Positions 34,105-47,175 of a stretch of DNA of 64,000 bases are shown here, in pieces; position 1 is the first letter of the stretch; every line of letters starts with the position of its first letter. This DNA is from Physcia stellaris (lineage: Eukaryota > Ascomycota > Lecanoromycetes > Caliciales > Physciaceae): NCBI GenBank assembly GCA_018902385.1, contig JABSSW010000047.1:186001-250000 (forward strand), in the 5' to 3' direction. The translations under genes were made by a program, and so were the position numbers. The notes beneath the pieces were generated by a model. It was not told where the DNA came from and did no database searches. It saw only the letters and a program-made list of their open reading frames with translations.

Positions 34105-37100
34105 TTATTTTTCGTTTTTTTTCAGTTTCGTTTCGAAACGATTAATTATTTTTTTCATTTTTCTTATCGATCGACGATTCGAAAAATATCGTTGATTAAA
34201 ACGTGAATAATTGAACGAATCATTGCGAAAACTGAAATGATCGAAACAAATGCAACAAACGTGATCTGAAATCGAAAATCGAAAATTCGACGAAAACGAA
34301 AACAAAAACGTAAATCGAAATCATGCGAATGAAAATCTTGATGAAAATTTTGATTGCAACGAAATGTAAAAAATGTTTGATTTTTTGTATGACGAAAAGA
34401 TCGATTTTTTTGACAGAACAGAACGAATCGTTTTCGCAAACGTAAATTGTTGAAAACTTTTCGAATTCGAATTTTTCAAATTTTGATTAATCGATGCTTT
34501 CTGATTGATTGCAAACATGAAATAGAAAATTATTCGTGATTGATACATAAAAAAAAACGTGATTGACGAAATAAACGAATGTCGAAACTTTGCGAAAACG
34601 CAAAAATTTTTTGATATTGACGCAAATCAAATGATTTAAATTTTTCACGAAACATGTGAATCAAATCATCGATAATGAAATAAGATTTCTGATATTTTGA
34701 TACAAATGTTCGAAAAAATCAAATCGAAAATGTAAATGAACAATTGATTGATAGTTTTTCATCGATTTTGATATGATATTGAATGTCGCAATAAAAAATG
34801 CGAACATTTTGATGATATTGAATCAAATATCGATGTAAATGTTGCAAAGAAAATAAACGAAACAAGCGAAACAAATGAAATTGACTTTTTCATGAATTTG
34901 AATATGATTTTCGATGTAAAAGCTCGAAAATTCGAATCTTTTGATGTAATAAATGATGTATGTGAAAAATAAACGTGTAGAAAAAAAAAATCGAAATTCG
35001 TTGATAATTCAAATATTTGATTTTGATCGACGAAATTTTGTTGCGAAATGAAATTCGCAATGTTCGATTCAATTGTCTGTTACAAATTATGATTGAAACA
35101 TGTACGAAAACATATTTTTGTTGAATTTGATAAAATTTAAAATAGTGTAAAAAATCGAAAATTCGAACTTTTGAATGTAATGAAAATTTTGCAACATCAG
35201 ACGAATTATACGATAAGACGAACAATTTCGTCATGTTTGTAAAATTTTCGCAACAACGTTTAATGCATTGATATTTACGTATATGCGAAAATTGATATGT
35301 ACATTGCATTCAACAAAACATGAATGTAATGAATTTTCTGAAAAATGATCAATTCATACAATTTTTTACGAATAATTTCGACGATCATTAGTAAACAAAC
35401 AACGTGTCAACATTTTTGAAAATTTTTGAAAATTTTAAATCGATTATATCATGAAACAAACAATTTCATTGTATTAACAAAATTCGCGTAACAACGATTA
35501 ACGCATCGATATTTGAACGCATGCGATAATCGATGTGTACGATTCATTCAATAAAACGTGTATGCAAAACATTTTTCATGAAAATGTTTCGTGATTGAAT
35601 ATTCGAACATTTTATTTTTCGTTTTTTTTCAATTTCGTTTCGAAACGACAAATTCAATATTGACACGATCAATGATCGAAATGACTTGTTGATAAACGTT
35701 AATACAATTCATTTTTACAACGAAAATGATCGAAACGAATGCGAAAACAAAAAGAAAAATCGAAAAAAAACGAAAAAGTATGAAAATGAAAAAAAAAATC
35801 TCGTCAAGAAATTTCAAATGAATGCAAAAAACATCAAACATTTTGTATAATAAATTGACAAATTTTTCAAACAAGTTTTTGCTAAAAACAATGCGAATTG
35901 ATTTCGCAAACATGTGTTGTTTTGAAATTTTCGATTTTGAATTTTTCGAAATTTGACTAATTGACGATTTCTGACTGATTATAAACTTGAAATAAACGAT
36001 GATTTGCATTTGATTTGAAAATGTTCGAAAAAATACGTTGTTTTGATTCTGAAATAAATCTTTTTTTCTGAATTTCTCATTGAACATTTCGAACAAATTT
36101 TCGATAATGAGATGAGATTTGATCGAACGAAATTGACGAATATCGAAATTTTGTTGAAAAAAACGACGATTATGATGTTTTCGCAAATCGAATGATTTAA
36201 ACTTTTTCGCAAACATGCGACTCAAATTATTCGCAATCAGATAAAATTTCTGAATGTAAAATTCTTGATGTTTTCGAACTGAAATATGCGATGAAATAAA
36301 TGAAAAAATGAAAAAACAAATGACGTTTGCGCTTTTCATCGATTTTGAATTAATTTTGTATATCGTAATGAAGAAATTCGAATGCGTTGATGCGAAAACT
36401 GATTTGAAAACTATTGAAAATCAGAATTTCTGACTTTTTGATGTTGCAAAAAAAATAAGAAATTTTTGCGAAACAGACGAAACAAACGAACAAACGATTG
36501 TTGATTTCTTTGCGATTTTGCATGTAAATTCGAATGTCGAAATTCGAAAATCAAAATTTTTGACAAATTTTCGAACATGATGTTGTCGTATATGTTCGTG
36601 AAACTTGTTATTGAAATTGAAAATCTGATTGCATCGTCGACATGTTGTTGATTTTTTCGTTGATTTTGTCGTTTTTTCGATTTCGCATACGAAATTGATT
36701 GCATTGATAAAAAAATGAAAATTTTTGACGAATCGATCAATAACTTTTTCAATTTCTGTTTGTTTTTGAGTTTTTTGTTTCGTTGAAATGCACGACGAGC
36801 GAATTGTTGTTTCAATCTATGACGTAATGTTTCATGACATGAAGAAAATTCGAAATAATGTTTTTTGATTGAAAAAACATCGATTCGACAAATAAAACAA
36901 TTTCTTTTGAAAATGATAACAATTGAATTCTTTTGAGTTTCGCATATTGACTTGACTGTATCGATTGAAAAAAATGAACAGAATTTTGAAAATTTCTGAA
37001 CAGAATTTTCTTGATGTTCTGATTGAAACGTTTGAAAAAATGATGATTTCGACAAAATAATTGAACATTGAATTGATATGTTTTTCATCAATTTTGATAC

Positions 37101-37265
37101 AATTTCTGATGCATTAGACGCGAAAAACGAATTTTTCGATAAAGTGACTGTTTCGAAAATCATGATAAAGTCGAATTTCTGCTTTGATGTTGTCGAAAAA
37201 ATGTCAAATTTTTGCGAAATTTGCAAAACAAACGTTTCAATAACTGCTGATTTTTTCATCGTTTC

Positions 37266-37564
37266 TGTAAGATTCGTAAAATAATGACATCAAAAATGTA
37301 TAACAGAAAACAAAATAGTTTTTAAACTAATAATTGCAAAACTAATTGTCTTGCAAACTTTCATATATATAAACAATTAATTTGTTGAATTGTACGAATT
37401 CGCAAACTTTCGCGCATGAATATTCATGCGATATTCGAAATGTGAATTTTGTTAATTGCAAATCGAAATTGTTCGTTTCGCGATGTAATCGATTTGATGT
37501 TTCGAATCTGCTTGACGAAATTCGATTCGCATTGCTTGCAAATCTGAATTCTGAATTTCTTATA
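37266..37564 (-). repeat. LTR of old element B, 3' copy (mutated)
   Basis: 299 bp, exactly the length of the fresh LTR, reverse orientation. TGTAAG start on the + strand, end TTCTTATA. Confidence 0.88.
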
Positions 37565-38875
37565 CGCGATTTCTTTTTAACATCGAAATTTTTTGAAATG
37601 ACAATGTTCGATTCGATCAATTGTTGAAATCGTATGAATTTGTGTTTATATATTGCATTCATGAACTGTATTCATGAAACTTGAAAAATCGTTGTGATCG
37701 CGATTTTCGCATCGAATTTTATGACTTGAAAAATCACTGTGATCGTGATTTTCGCATTCGAAATATTTTATCATTTTTTTCGATTTCTAATCAATTTGCG
37801 TTAAAAATTTGAAAATCATTTTCGTGAATGATTCAAAAAAAGCATGATTTGATAATTCGACTGTTTGCTGTTTTCAAAATCGAAAGTTTGATTTCGTACA
37901 ATTCACAATTTTCGTCTGATGACTGACAATTAATTGATGACAGTGAAATTTGAATTTGAATCAATATTTTTCTTTTTATCTTTTTGCTTTCTATATCGAA
38001 ATCGATGAATTGACGAAAATGATTTGAATGCGAAAAACATCGTATGATTTTTTATTAATGAAATAATCGCGATCGCATTGAATGTATCAAATTTCGATTT
38101 TTTGCATTTCATTTTACATTCACAATATTCAACGTTCAATTAAATCGAACAACAATTTCTGAAAATGATTTTGACACGATTCAACTTTTCATGCGTCGTC
38201 AATTTTAAACAATAAACAACACAAAATTAATGACATGAAATCGTGATGTTGAATTATTGAATCAATTGTTTTTTCGAATGAATTGCATTTATAAAACACG
38301 TTCAACTTTGAACGCGTCATGATATTGAATGCAAAATGTGTTATTGAATCAAATACGTTTTCGCTGTATGATTTGATCGTTATTTGATTGTTTATTCATG
38401 ACTGTAAAACGCAAATCGCGTCACGATGTTCGCATGATTACTCGTAATCAATTGCTTTATCAAAAAAAATTGCATTTACGAAACGTTTGCACGCGTCATG
38501 ATATTAAATTGCTTTCGAATCGATTGTATCATCAAAAAGATTGTATTGTCGTGCTATTGATTTTCAAATACGTTTTCGCTGTACGATTTGTTTGAGACTT
38601 GATCACTTATTCGTGATTATAAAATGACGTCGTAATGTTGACATGACTATTCAAATCAATTGTTTTATCAATTGAATTGCATTTACAAAACGTTGCACGC
38701 GTCACGATATCGATGACTGTTCGAATCAATTGTATCGTCAAAAAGATTGCATTTACAAATCGTCGATCAATCGCGTCGCGATGTTGATTTTCAAATACGT
38801 TTTTGTTGTACAATTTGTTTTTGATCAATGATTTTTTTGTCAATGTCGATGTCTTATAAGTTGATACGTGAATTT

Positions 38876-39174
38876 TGTAAGGAACTCAGGGTCCAAGGCC
38901 TGCAGGAAGTGCGGGCCGGATCCCGACTGCCAAGGATCCAGGCCAAGCAGGTTCGAAACACCAACCCACGAGACGGCCAGTTTCACCATACTAGCCACTC
39001 GGCACCCATATCGCATATCGGCTAGATACTCATGCGCAGGGGCTCAGGGGTTCGTACCATTGAACAGACAGAACGAGTATATACTGCGAGGCCTGCAAGG
39101 CAATTAGTTCAGCAGTTATTAGTCTAGTCATGTTATTGTCTCTGCTATACATCTCTGGTGCCATGCCCCTTACA
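38876..39174 (+). repeat. 5' LTR of fresh element B
   Basis: 299 bp, starts TGTAAGGAACTC and ends CCCCTTACA, so the ends form the inverted TGTAAG/CTTACA. Preceded by AATTT. Confidence 0.95.
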
Positions 39175-39479
39175 TTCTAATAACTACAATAACCATTAGG
39201 TTAGCACCACTCGTGTATAGCTACAGTAAGCATCTACAGCGGCTGGACGTGTAATCATGACCTCAGAGTTCGATCTGGACGAGAAACTCCGCCTGAGCGA
39301 GGAATACGTTCTTCGGAAGTTGAGACGAACACCAGACCGAGAATGAAGAGTCTACAGCATACAGCTAAGTATCGCAATCCAGGCTGATTGTACTGCCCTA
39401 CTACCACGCATTGTTCAGCCTAGGGAGCGAGCACGAGCTTGAAGAGCTACAAGACAGAGCTGCAAGAGCAAGCTACCTC

Positions 39480-39845
39480 CGTACAATGACAAGCCTACAC
39501 ACGTGGCTTCAACCATTCGATCTTGCTCATGTCTCCAACGACAAGCGCCAATCGTTCCAAGCCCTCGGTTACATACAGCAGTAACGGCAGGCCAAGAACG
39601 CCAAGACGATTGGAATAGCCTGCGCAGCTTGCCGGAGCACCCATACAGAATAGACCTTATACACCCAGCACAACGAGAAGTCTACAACTACAGCGAGTAG
39701 CTTCAGTCATTCGGCCTCATTGGCATCTCCAGCGACAAGCGCCAATCGTTCCAAGTCCTCCGGCTACCCATAGCAGTAACCACAGGCCAAGAACGTCAAG
39801 ACGATTGGAAAAGCCTGCGCAGCTTGCCAGAGCACCCACGCGAAA
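39480..39845 (+). repeat. Tandem pair of ~225-bp units inside fresh element B
   Basis: Two similar units (about 39497-39625 and 39711-39840), each with the shared segments gacaagcgccaatcgttcca and agacgattgga, then agcctgcgcagcttgcc. Diverged duplicates, so the duplication predates this insertion. Confidence 0.8.
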
Positions 39846-40599
39846 TGAATCCTTCATATTCTATACTCGAGCCATCAAGGAACAACTCGAGAGCAACGGC
39901 TTCGGCCGTCCTGCTTCCCCTGCAGGATATCAAGACATTCTCAAGAATTGGTCAAACGGTGGCTTCAATAGAAGCATAGCAGGAGCACGTGGCTGGGTCT
40001 TGCCTGAATACAATGATATTCAAGGCCGAGACGGCGGTAGGAAACCCACGTTAAATAAGGCTAACAGGGAACCAGTCAAGGTCCTCGCATTGATGACGCT
40101 TCGGCTATAGCCAAATGCGGATGTGATAAGCAGGACTGTACCTGAAGTCATACAAGAGGCCCATACTGGTCAATAAGGAAGATGTTGACTCTGCAGGAGT
40201 TGACTCTGAAGACGAGCAATAATTGGCCCAATTTGCCACCTCCGGGCAAGTCCACATCGCATAGTGGAAGCCCCAATAAGCAATAAGCAATAGCAGCAAT
40301 GGACCCTACATGACGAGCTCTGCTGGCATTGCCACCAAGCGTTGTCGCAAGAAGCCGTGCATGGCTGATTGCAATAGAAAGGTCAGTCTGAAAGTGTAAT
40401 AGCTTACTGAACTCGAGCAGTTTCGCTCTAGGTTCCTAGCCACGAGGCTGCAGTCTTAAACAGCAATCAATTCAGGCCATTGACGTCTGCTTCGTACGAG
40501 TATAAATCTCGAACAAGGACAGTCGCCTATGCCTCTAGGAGTTGGTCTAAATCAGCCGATTTCGTGAAACTGCTCTGGACGTAACAGCAAGGCCAAGGT

Positions 40600-41990
40600 G
40601 AATATATCGGTCAAATCCGGTCTTGGCACCCTTCAATGCAACACCTCCTCTCCACCATAAGCCGTATCAAGCACACGGAGCAGGAAGAACCCGTCGGTTC
40701 TATTATCTATAGCACGTACAGGACCTTCGATGTATTCGTACGAGTACTCCGTAGCGAGAATACGACTCCACATGGGGCGCAGCCCGCGCAATGAGCCCGT
40801 ATTGGCCCAGCTCTACCGGAGATCGAAGGCATATGCCAGACTGTCAATAGAAAGCATACGAATCATGGACCTGACGGACATGCAATCTGCTCGCTGAGCA
40901 TGCAATAGGCCTGAAAGGGCCTGAAAGGGCATGCGTTATGTCCAGCGGGCCCGCAATGAGTCACGATATGCAATAGGCTCGAAGCTGAGCAAGAAATCAC
41001 CTCATGGCCCTATTTACTCTTTTATCGAATGATGGCTAACAGTACTGAGGATTTACTTGAACGAATATCTGAAGAACAGCCCTACCGGGTATGAAGCCGA
41101 ATAAGGAGGCGCCAATCCACCATCTCGTCAGACGAACAGCCCGGCGAAGGCCTCAATTCTATTGCTTCGCCCATAGGGGTTATTTGGTCATTACAGCCCG
41201 GCGAAGACCGCAATCTGGATAGATCATAGTCCATACAACAGGCTCCGCGTCGAGCAAGTGACGAGCACAAGCGACGTCAGAACAAGATATACCGCTCGGC
41301 GAAGGCGTCAATAATATCATTCGACTGCCCGGCGAAGGCTCACCGTCTATACGAGGTCATATGGATGCCGCATGCAACAGGCTTCGCACAGAGCAAGCAG
41401 GCTACGGCAGGCGGCAAGATATAAGGATAAAACGGCGTTAGAACAAGCTGTTGAGTACATCGTTCTACCTCTTGTCTCGCTGATTCGCCTGCACAATAGG
41501 TTCCTGCAGAACGCCTCGATCCATACGTTATAGTATATTCAGACAATACGGTCATATAGTCTATAGTATAGACTTCTTGGGCTCGTCTCCCCGATGGGTG
41601 CGCAGACACGGGAGCAGGAATAGCTTCGTCGTCTCCTCAATGGGTGTGCAGATGCAGCGAAATGGATTGCTATACGAGCAATAGCAGCAATGAGCCCGAT
41701 ATGACAGACTCTGCTGGCGTTATCATCAATTGATTTCGCGAGACGGCATGAATGCAGCAGGGTCGAGATGAATACATCGACCAAATCCGGTCTTGGCATT
41801 CTTCAATGCAAATCTCTCCGCCATAAACCGTTTCAAGCACATCGAGCCGGAAGAATCAGTTGGTTCTATCACCTATAATCAGGATACGCCCTTTGTTGTA
41901 TTCGTACGAATACCCGATAGCGAGAATACGGCTCAGCATGAAGCGCACCTTGAACAATGGGCTCGTATAGGTTTAGCTCTACTGGAGATC
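40600..41990 (+). repeat. Duplicated ~230-bp block inside fresh element B
   Basis: Copies at about 40605-40840 and 41770-42005 share tcaaatccggtcttggca, tattcgtacga and agcgagaatacg. The old mutated copy of the element has a counterpart at 47.9-48.1 kb that fits the first of the two. Confidence 0.75.
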
Positions 41991-42979
41991 ATAGCATTCT
42001 ATTCTGGCCATAGTATCATCGAAACCTCAGCAAGCGCAATAGGCGACCCGATAGAGAGGTCACTGAGGGAGAGAGTTCAGGAGCAATCGTCAGTCTGGCG
42101 TTTTGCGACGGTCTCTGCAGACGTCTCGATCAATTCGAGTCTGCTAGACGCGGAGGTCATGGTTATAATGGTCCTCCAAGTCATTTCGGTGTGACCCAAG
42201 CAGGGATGCAGAAGTCAAGCCATAGAGGAGTTATAGATCCTTCAGGAGGCTCCTGACAACTGAAGCAAGTACCTCGTGTTCGAGTGAGCTTCAAGTCAAA
42301 TCAATAGGAAGATTATGTATCCTGCGGGTGATCTTCAAAGGGGAGTTATAGATTCTTCGGAAGACTTCTGACAACGAGAAACTAGTCCTTCGGGTGATCT
42401 CGTTAAAGCAAGCGGAGAGGACAGTCCTTCGGGTGATCTCCTTGCTGCTCTCGGTTGTGCACCAGACGTGGTCGCCGATGAGTATGGTCTGGTAATGCGC
42501 GAATCCTCGAGTCTGACCAATGGGTGGCTGAGCAGGAGCATATCCACGAACCTGAAGTAAAAGAAGGCATTGACGGCGGCTCCCAAGCTCATACATAGAT
42601 AGATGACTTGGTCCGCTCATTGCCGTAAGTCCAATGTGCAGTTGTGAGGCAGGAAATAGCTACTCCTGATGGTCACGCTCGCATTGGCGATAGTAGACGA
42701 AGTTGGGAGTTTAGCATGCAATTGCTTTACGTGCCATCAAGTCTTAATAAGAGGGGCGTCGACAATAAAGACAACCCCTGGCCGAGCATCTCGATGAAGG
42801 CATCTTGGAGCCAATACGGAAGTATTGTAGGCCGAACAGAAGTTATAGAAGGGGACGTCGCCAATAAAGACAACTCCTGGCCAGGCCTCGGTGTGGAACG
42901 CACCTGGCCGAGCGCTTTGGTGAGAGGCACTTCAGAGCATATGTTGGCCTAATAAAGCAAGCGAGCGAGGTGGTCCATT

Positions 42980-43330
42980 GGACACCGAGCACGATTCGAG
43001 TATGCAAGCACGGTCGCAAATTGCGAGATACGAGTCATTGCAGGCATCTCGGCAGGACCTGAGCATGTCCATAAGAGTCGAAAACGCTACAAAGTCAGGA
43101 ACTGCGAGGTATGGACCGTTTGTCAAGGCACCTCGTCAGGACTCAAGTATACTCTTACATGTAATGCGACAAGAAGTCGGAAGCGAGATATAGGCCAATT
43201 GTCAAGGCATCTCGTCCGGACTGAAGCATACGAATAGAAGTCATATCCTAGCATGTGCGCTGTATCATAGAGTGCAAGATATAGGGCCGCTGTAGGCATC
43301 TTGACAGGACCTAGGCATGCAAGCATGGAT
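42980..43330 (+). repeat. Degenerate ~100-bp tandem repeats inside fresh element B
   Basis: Four successive units each containing gcgaga/gcgagg-tat, then tcaaggcatctcg or a variant, and ggac(c)t-rich ends. A similar periodic stretch is visible in the mutated old copy at about 45.65-45.99 kb. Confidence 0.65.
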
Positions 43331-44935
43331 CAGAGAACTGCGAGCAAGCAACTCATAAGTTATACGATAAGCTATCGTCCCAATCCAACGAGCATTGACA
43401 TGGGCTAACTTTATATGAGTTTCATAGCAAATATCCAGAGAGTAAAGCAGAACTGTGCATCCCAAGGTGGTGATCATAAAGGATCTCGCACGCGGCACAG
43501 CTTCATGGCTTTTCCTCATTATATAAGACACAATAGGCAATTGATTGTCATGACAGGGCTGCCTACAGGGCATGCATAAACAAAATAAGTCAGACTTGCA
43601 GGCAAACGTGCGAGAGTCGCAGTACTGCTAAATATCCGCACGCACAATGACGTCTTCCGTGTCTCGCTTCGGGACGAAGTTATAGCTAAATGGGGGGAGA
43701 GAGCTCCGCTAGAACAGACATCTAGAACCCATGCATCAGCTACAGGACATTGGCATTGACGAAGAAACAGATATAGCCAAGTCGCGGACAAGCCGTGCAA
43801 CAGATCCAGGTCAAGCCATATAGCAAGAACGTACCTGAAGGCCGATAGCACGGCAGATTGCGTCTCCCTGGCGATAGGATTGAGCTCCCCCTGGCGATAC
43901 GATTGAGCGATACGATTGAGCGATACGATCGAGCGATACAATTGACTCGAATAGTCTTGCATCAAGTATCATGACGCGCCCAAGCGTTCTGTAGGTGCAT
44001 TCCTTTTGATAGAGTAATTGACTCGAATAGTCATGCCAGTATCGTGGCGCGATAGGCGTCCTATAGTCATGAATAAGCAGACAAGTCTCGGACAAGCCGT
44101 ATAGCGAGAAGATATCTGAAGGCCAATAGCACGGCGAATACAGTCTTCTGATGATACAACCGACTCGAGAGCAGTTCAGTATCATAGCGCGTTCGATCCT
44201 GAGCGCGCTCAACAGGTATAATCCCTTTAACAGAGCAACTGACTTGAACAGTCATGTCAAGTATCATAGCATCACGGCCGCATGCCACCAACTCTGTGCT
44301 GCTTACTGCCTGGGGCTTACGGCGCATGGAGGGCTGAACCGTGCCAGAAACACCTCCAGAGGCTGCTGCCCGGTCTAACTGAGCGTTGAGTATCTAGGCG
44401 AGGTAGGGGTAGAAAATCGAGGAGGTTTTCGAAGCCTGGTGTATCGAATGCGGTCGCGTCTATTCGGCGCCTTTTGCGCTTAACCACCCCCCCCAAGCAA
44501 CTCATCGATTCAGCATAGGGAGTAGGGAGAATAGGAGGTAAAGAAGGACTCGGATTCGGTCTCCCTGTCACTCAATCAGCTGTTACGTCACCAGATCGGG
44601 AGCTGTGGATGGTACGAAATCAGGCTCTCGATCTTGGAAGCAGCAGGCATGGGAGCCACCAGACCATGCTTTTCCTGAGTCACCCACGAAGGTGGTTTTC
44701 AGGTTTTTAATGCAGGCTGGTATGGATCGAGTAGGATGATAGCAGGTGCGGAGGTCACGGCCACAGTGGTCCTCCAAGCCATAGCATTTCAGGGTGCGGA
44801 GGTCGCGATCACAGCGGTCCTCCAAGCCCCACCACGGATACAGCATACGGATACACAAGCCTATGGACCTCTGCCGCAGAGCATACGAAGAATACTGGTC
44901 ACCTCAAGGGGCTTCGGTGCTTAGGAGGGGGCGCG

Positions 44936-45234
44936 TGTAAGGAACTCAGGGTCCAAGGCCTGCAGGAAGTGCGGGCCGGATCCCGACTGCCAAGGATCCA
45001 GGCCAAGCAGGTTCGAAACACCAACCCACGAGACGGCCAGTTTCACCATACTAGCCACTCGGCACCCATATCGCATATCGGCTAGATACTCATGCGCAGG
45101 GGCTCAGGGGTTCGTACCATTGAACAGACAGAACGAGTATATACTGCGAGGCCTGCAAGGCAATTAGTTCAGCAGTTATTAGTCTAGTCATGTTATTGTC
45201 TCTGCTATACATCTCTGGTGCCATGCCCCTTACA
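44936..45234 (+). repeat. 3' LTR of fresh element B
   Basis: 299 bp, identical to the 5' LTR over its full length by eye, followed by the duplication AATTT. Confidence 0.95.
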
Positions 45235-47039
45235 AATTTAGCGAAGTTTTAACGAAATTTTCTTTTTTCTTTTAATTATAATTTCGTCAAAAAGCAAAAC
45301 GACGTTTGAATATAACTATACGATAAGTTCATTTTTTGAATATCTTGATGTTTTATGTTTTGATTGCTTTGATGAATCATGCATTGCAAATCGTTTTGTC
45401 ATAAACAATCAATTGTTCGTCAATTGTGCTTTGCATGATCAAAAAAATCATGAAATTGTGTTGTGTGCGAAATTTTCTGCGATCATCTGCACATTTCATG
45501 CTTTACTTTTCGATAATTTGCTATAAAATTCACGTAAAGTCAATTCATATTAATTTTCGTTGAATTGAAACGATAATTTATCGTGTGATTTTGAACGAAA
45601 TGTTTGTTTGCAATTTTCTGATTCATGCTTCATGTTTAAATTCTGTCGAAATGTTTGAATGATTCATATCTCGCAATTTTTGATTCAAATTTCGTCGAAA
45701 TGTTTGCAATGATTTATATTTCGCAATTTATGATCGTGTTTGCATGTTCGTGATTTGACTTTTTCGTATGTTATAGTTCGAACGAATTGTTTTGACAATT
45801 GATTTATATTTCGCTTTCGATTTCTTGTTGCATATTAAGAATTTATGACGAAATGTTTTGTTTTTTTGCAATTGACGCATGTTTCGTCGTTTTTTTTCAA
45901 TATTTGTTTTCATGTTCAAATTTTGTCGAAATGTTTGCAACGATTCGTATTTCGCAATTTGCGATCGTGTTTGCATGCAAAAATCGTGTTCGATATTCTG
46001 ATGAATCATCTCGCTCGTTTGCTTTTTGATCACATATGTTTTGAAATGTTTTTCATCAAAATGTTCGATCAAAGATTGTCTGTATTGTCGACGTTTTCTT
46101 TATAACTTTATTCGATTTACAATACGTTCGTATTAATTTTGAAATGTTTTTCATCAAAATGTTCGATCAAAAGTTGCTTCACACGAATGACGTTTTTTCT
46201 TATTAAGATTTGATGACACGTAAAGCAATTGTATGTTAAATTTTCAATTTTGTTTATTTTTGTCAATGCGAACGTGATTATATCAAAAGTAATTAATTTT
46301 TATTTCACAATTGCACACGAAACTTGCGACAATGAACGAATCGACTCGACAAATTGTCAACGATTTTATCGTTTTATGTTTATTTTATTTCAAATTCTTG
46401 ATATGTTTTTGTTCAATCATTCATTGATCAAACTCGAAAATTCGCGCATTATCAATATTATTATATTCATCGACGATCACGTCTGATGCACAATCGAAAA
46501 CAACAAAAAAATCATTCGAAGAATTGTTCTTTTCTTTTTAACGAGATTTTTCGAAAAATTAATTTCTCGTTGTCAAAAATCTTCCGAAAAATCTATAATT
46601 TTTCTTTGAAAATCATTCGAAAAATACATAATTTTCAAATTTGATTTTTGTATCGTTGTTTGAATCGCATCGAAATGATTTGAAAAATCACTGTAATCGT
46701 GATCTTTTCATTTAACAAATTCGAATTGATCGATTTGTTTGCAAAAATCGTCGCAAAACGTCAAATTAACGATTGCTTTTGAATTTTTTTTTTCAATGAT
46801 TTCATTTTTTATCGAATCGTGCTTTTTGAAATTTCGATGATGTTATGATCAAAGTCTTTTGTGAATTTGTCGTATTGTTGACATTATGACTTATTGTTTT
46901 GTTCTGAACGTCGATTTTCACACGAACGATTTAATCGAATCGAATTATTGCACAATAAATGCTTTCAAAAATGCGTTTCGTCGACGTTGAAAAGTTTGAT
47001 TGTTTCGACAATTGTTCTATTTTTCGTATGAAACTTTGT

Positions 47040-47175
47040 ATAACGATTCATTTTGCTGCATTTGCACATTCATCGAAAAAACGACGAAATTATTTTTGTT
47101 TTCGTGTTTGCACATTCATCGAAAAGACGACGAAATTACTTTTGCTTTCGTGTTTGCACATTCATCGAAAAAACG
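47040..47175 (+). repeat. Three tandem ~48-bp units in old element B
   Basis: Unit begins tgcacattcatcgaaaa and repeats at about 47057, 47107 and 47154. The fresh element has the unmutated equivalent on the other strand at 41.57-41.66 kb with two units. Confidence 0.8.

Larger units (their letters stand above)
38876..45234 (+). mobile_element. Fresh LTR element B, 6,359 bp, ends whole, no mutation signature, no recognisable gag-pol
   Basis: Flanked by two 299-bp LTRs (38876-39174 and 44936-45234) that read identical line by line, and by a perfect 5-bp target duplication AATTT (38871-38875, 45235-45239). The GC content is normal and contrasts sharply with the AT-rich DNA on both sides. A purine-rich tract (ttaggaggggg, about 44921-44931) sits just before the 3' LTR where a polypurine primer site belongs. 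The internal 5.76 kb holds only short frames (longest about 150 codons) and none resembles Gag, protease, reverse transcriptase, RNase H or integrase. It contains several internal repeats. Best description: a very recent, large non-autonomous LTR element (LARD-like) needing enzymes from another element. Insertion age close to zero on LTR identity. Confidence 0.9.

Noticed and set aside
37078-37662. Open frames in the mutated DNA as novel AT-rich genes
   Set aside because: They cross LTR boundaries and consist of a few amino acids favoured by A/T; they are by-products of decayed elements.
38950-38970. tRNA or SINE-like B box (ggttcgaaac) in the fresh LTR
   Set aside because: A single B-box-like string without an A box at the right distance or a cloverleaf; it also recurs only as part of the LTR.
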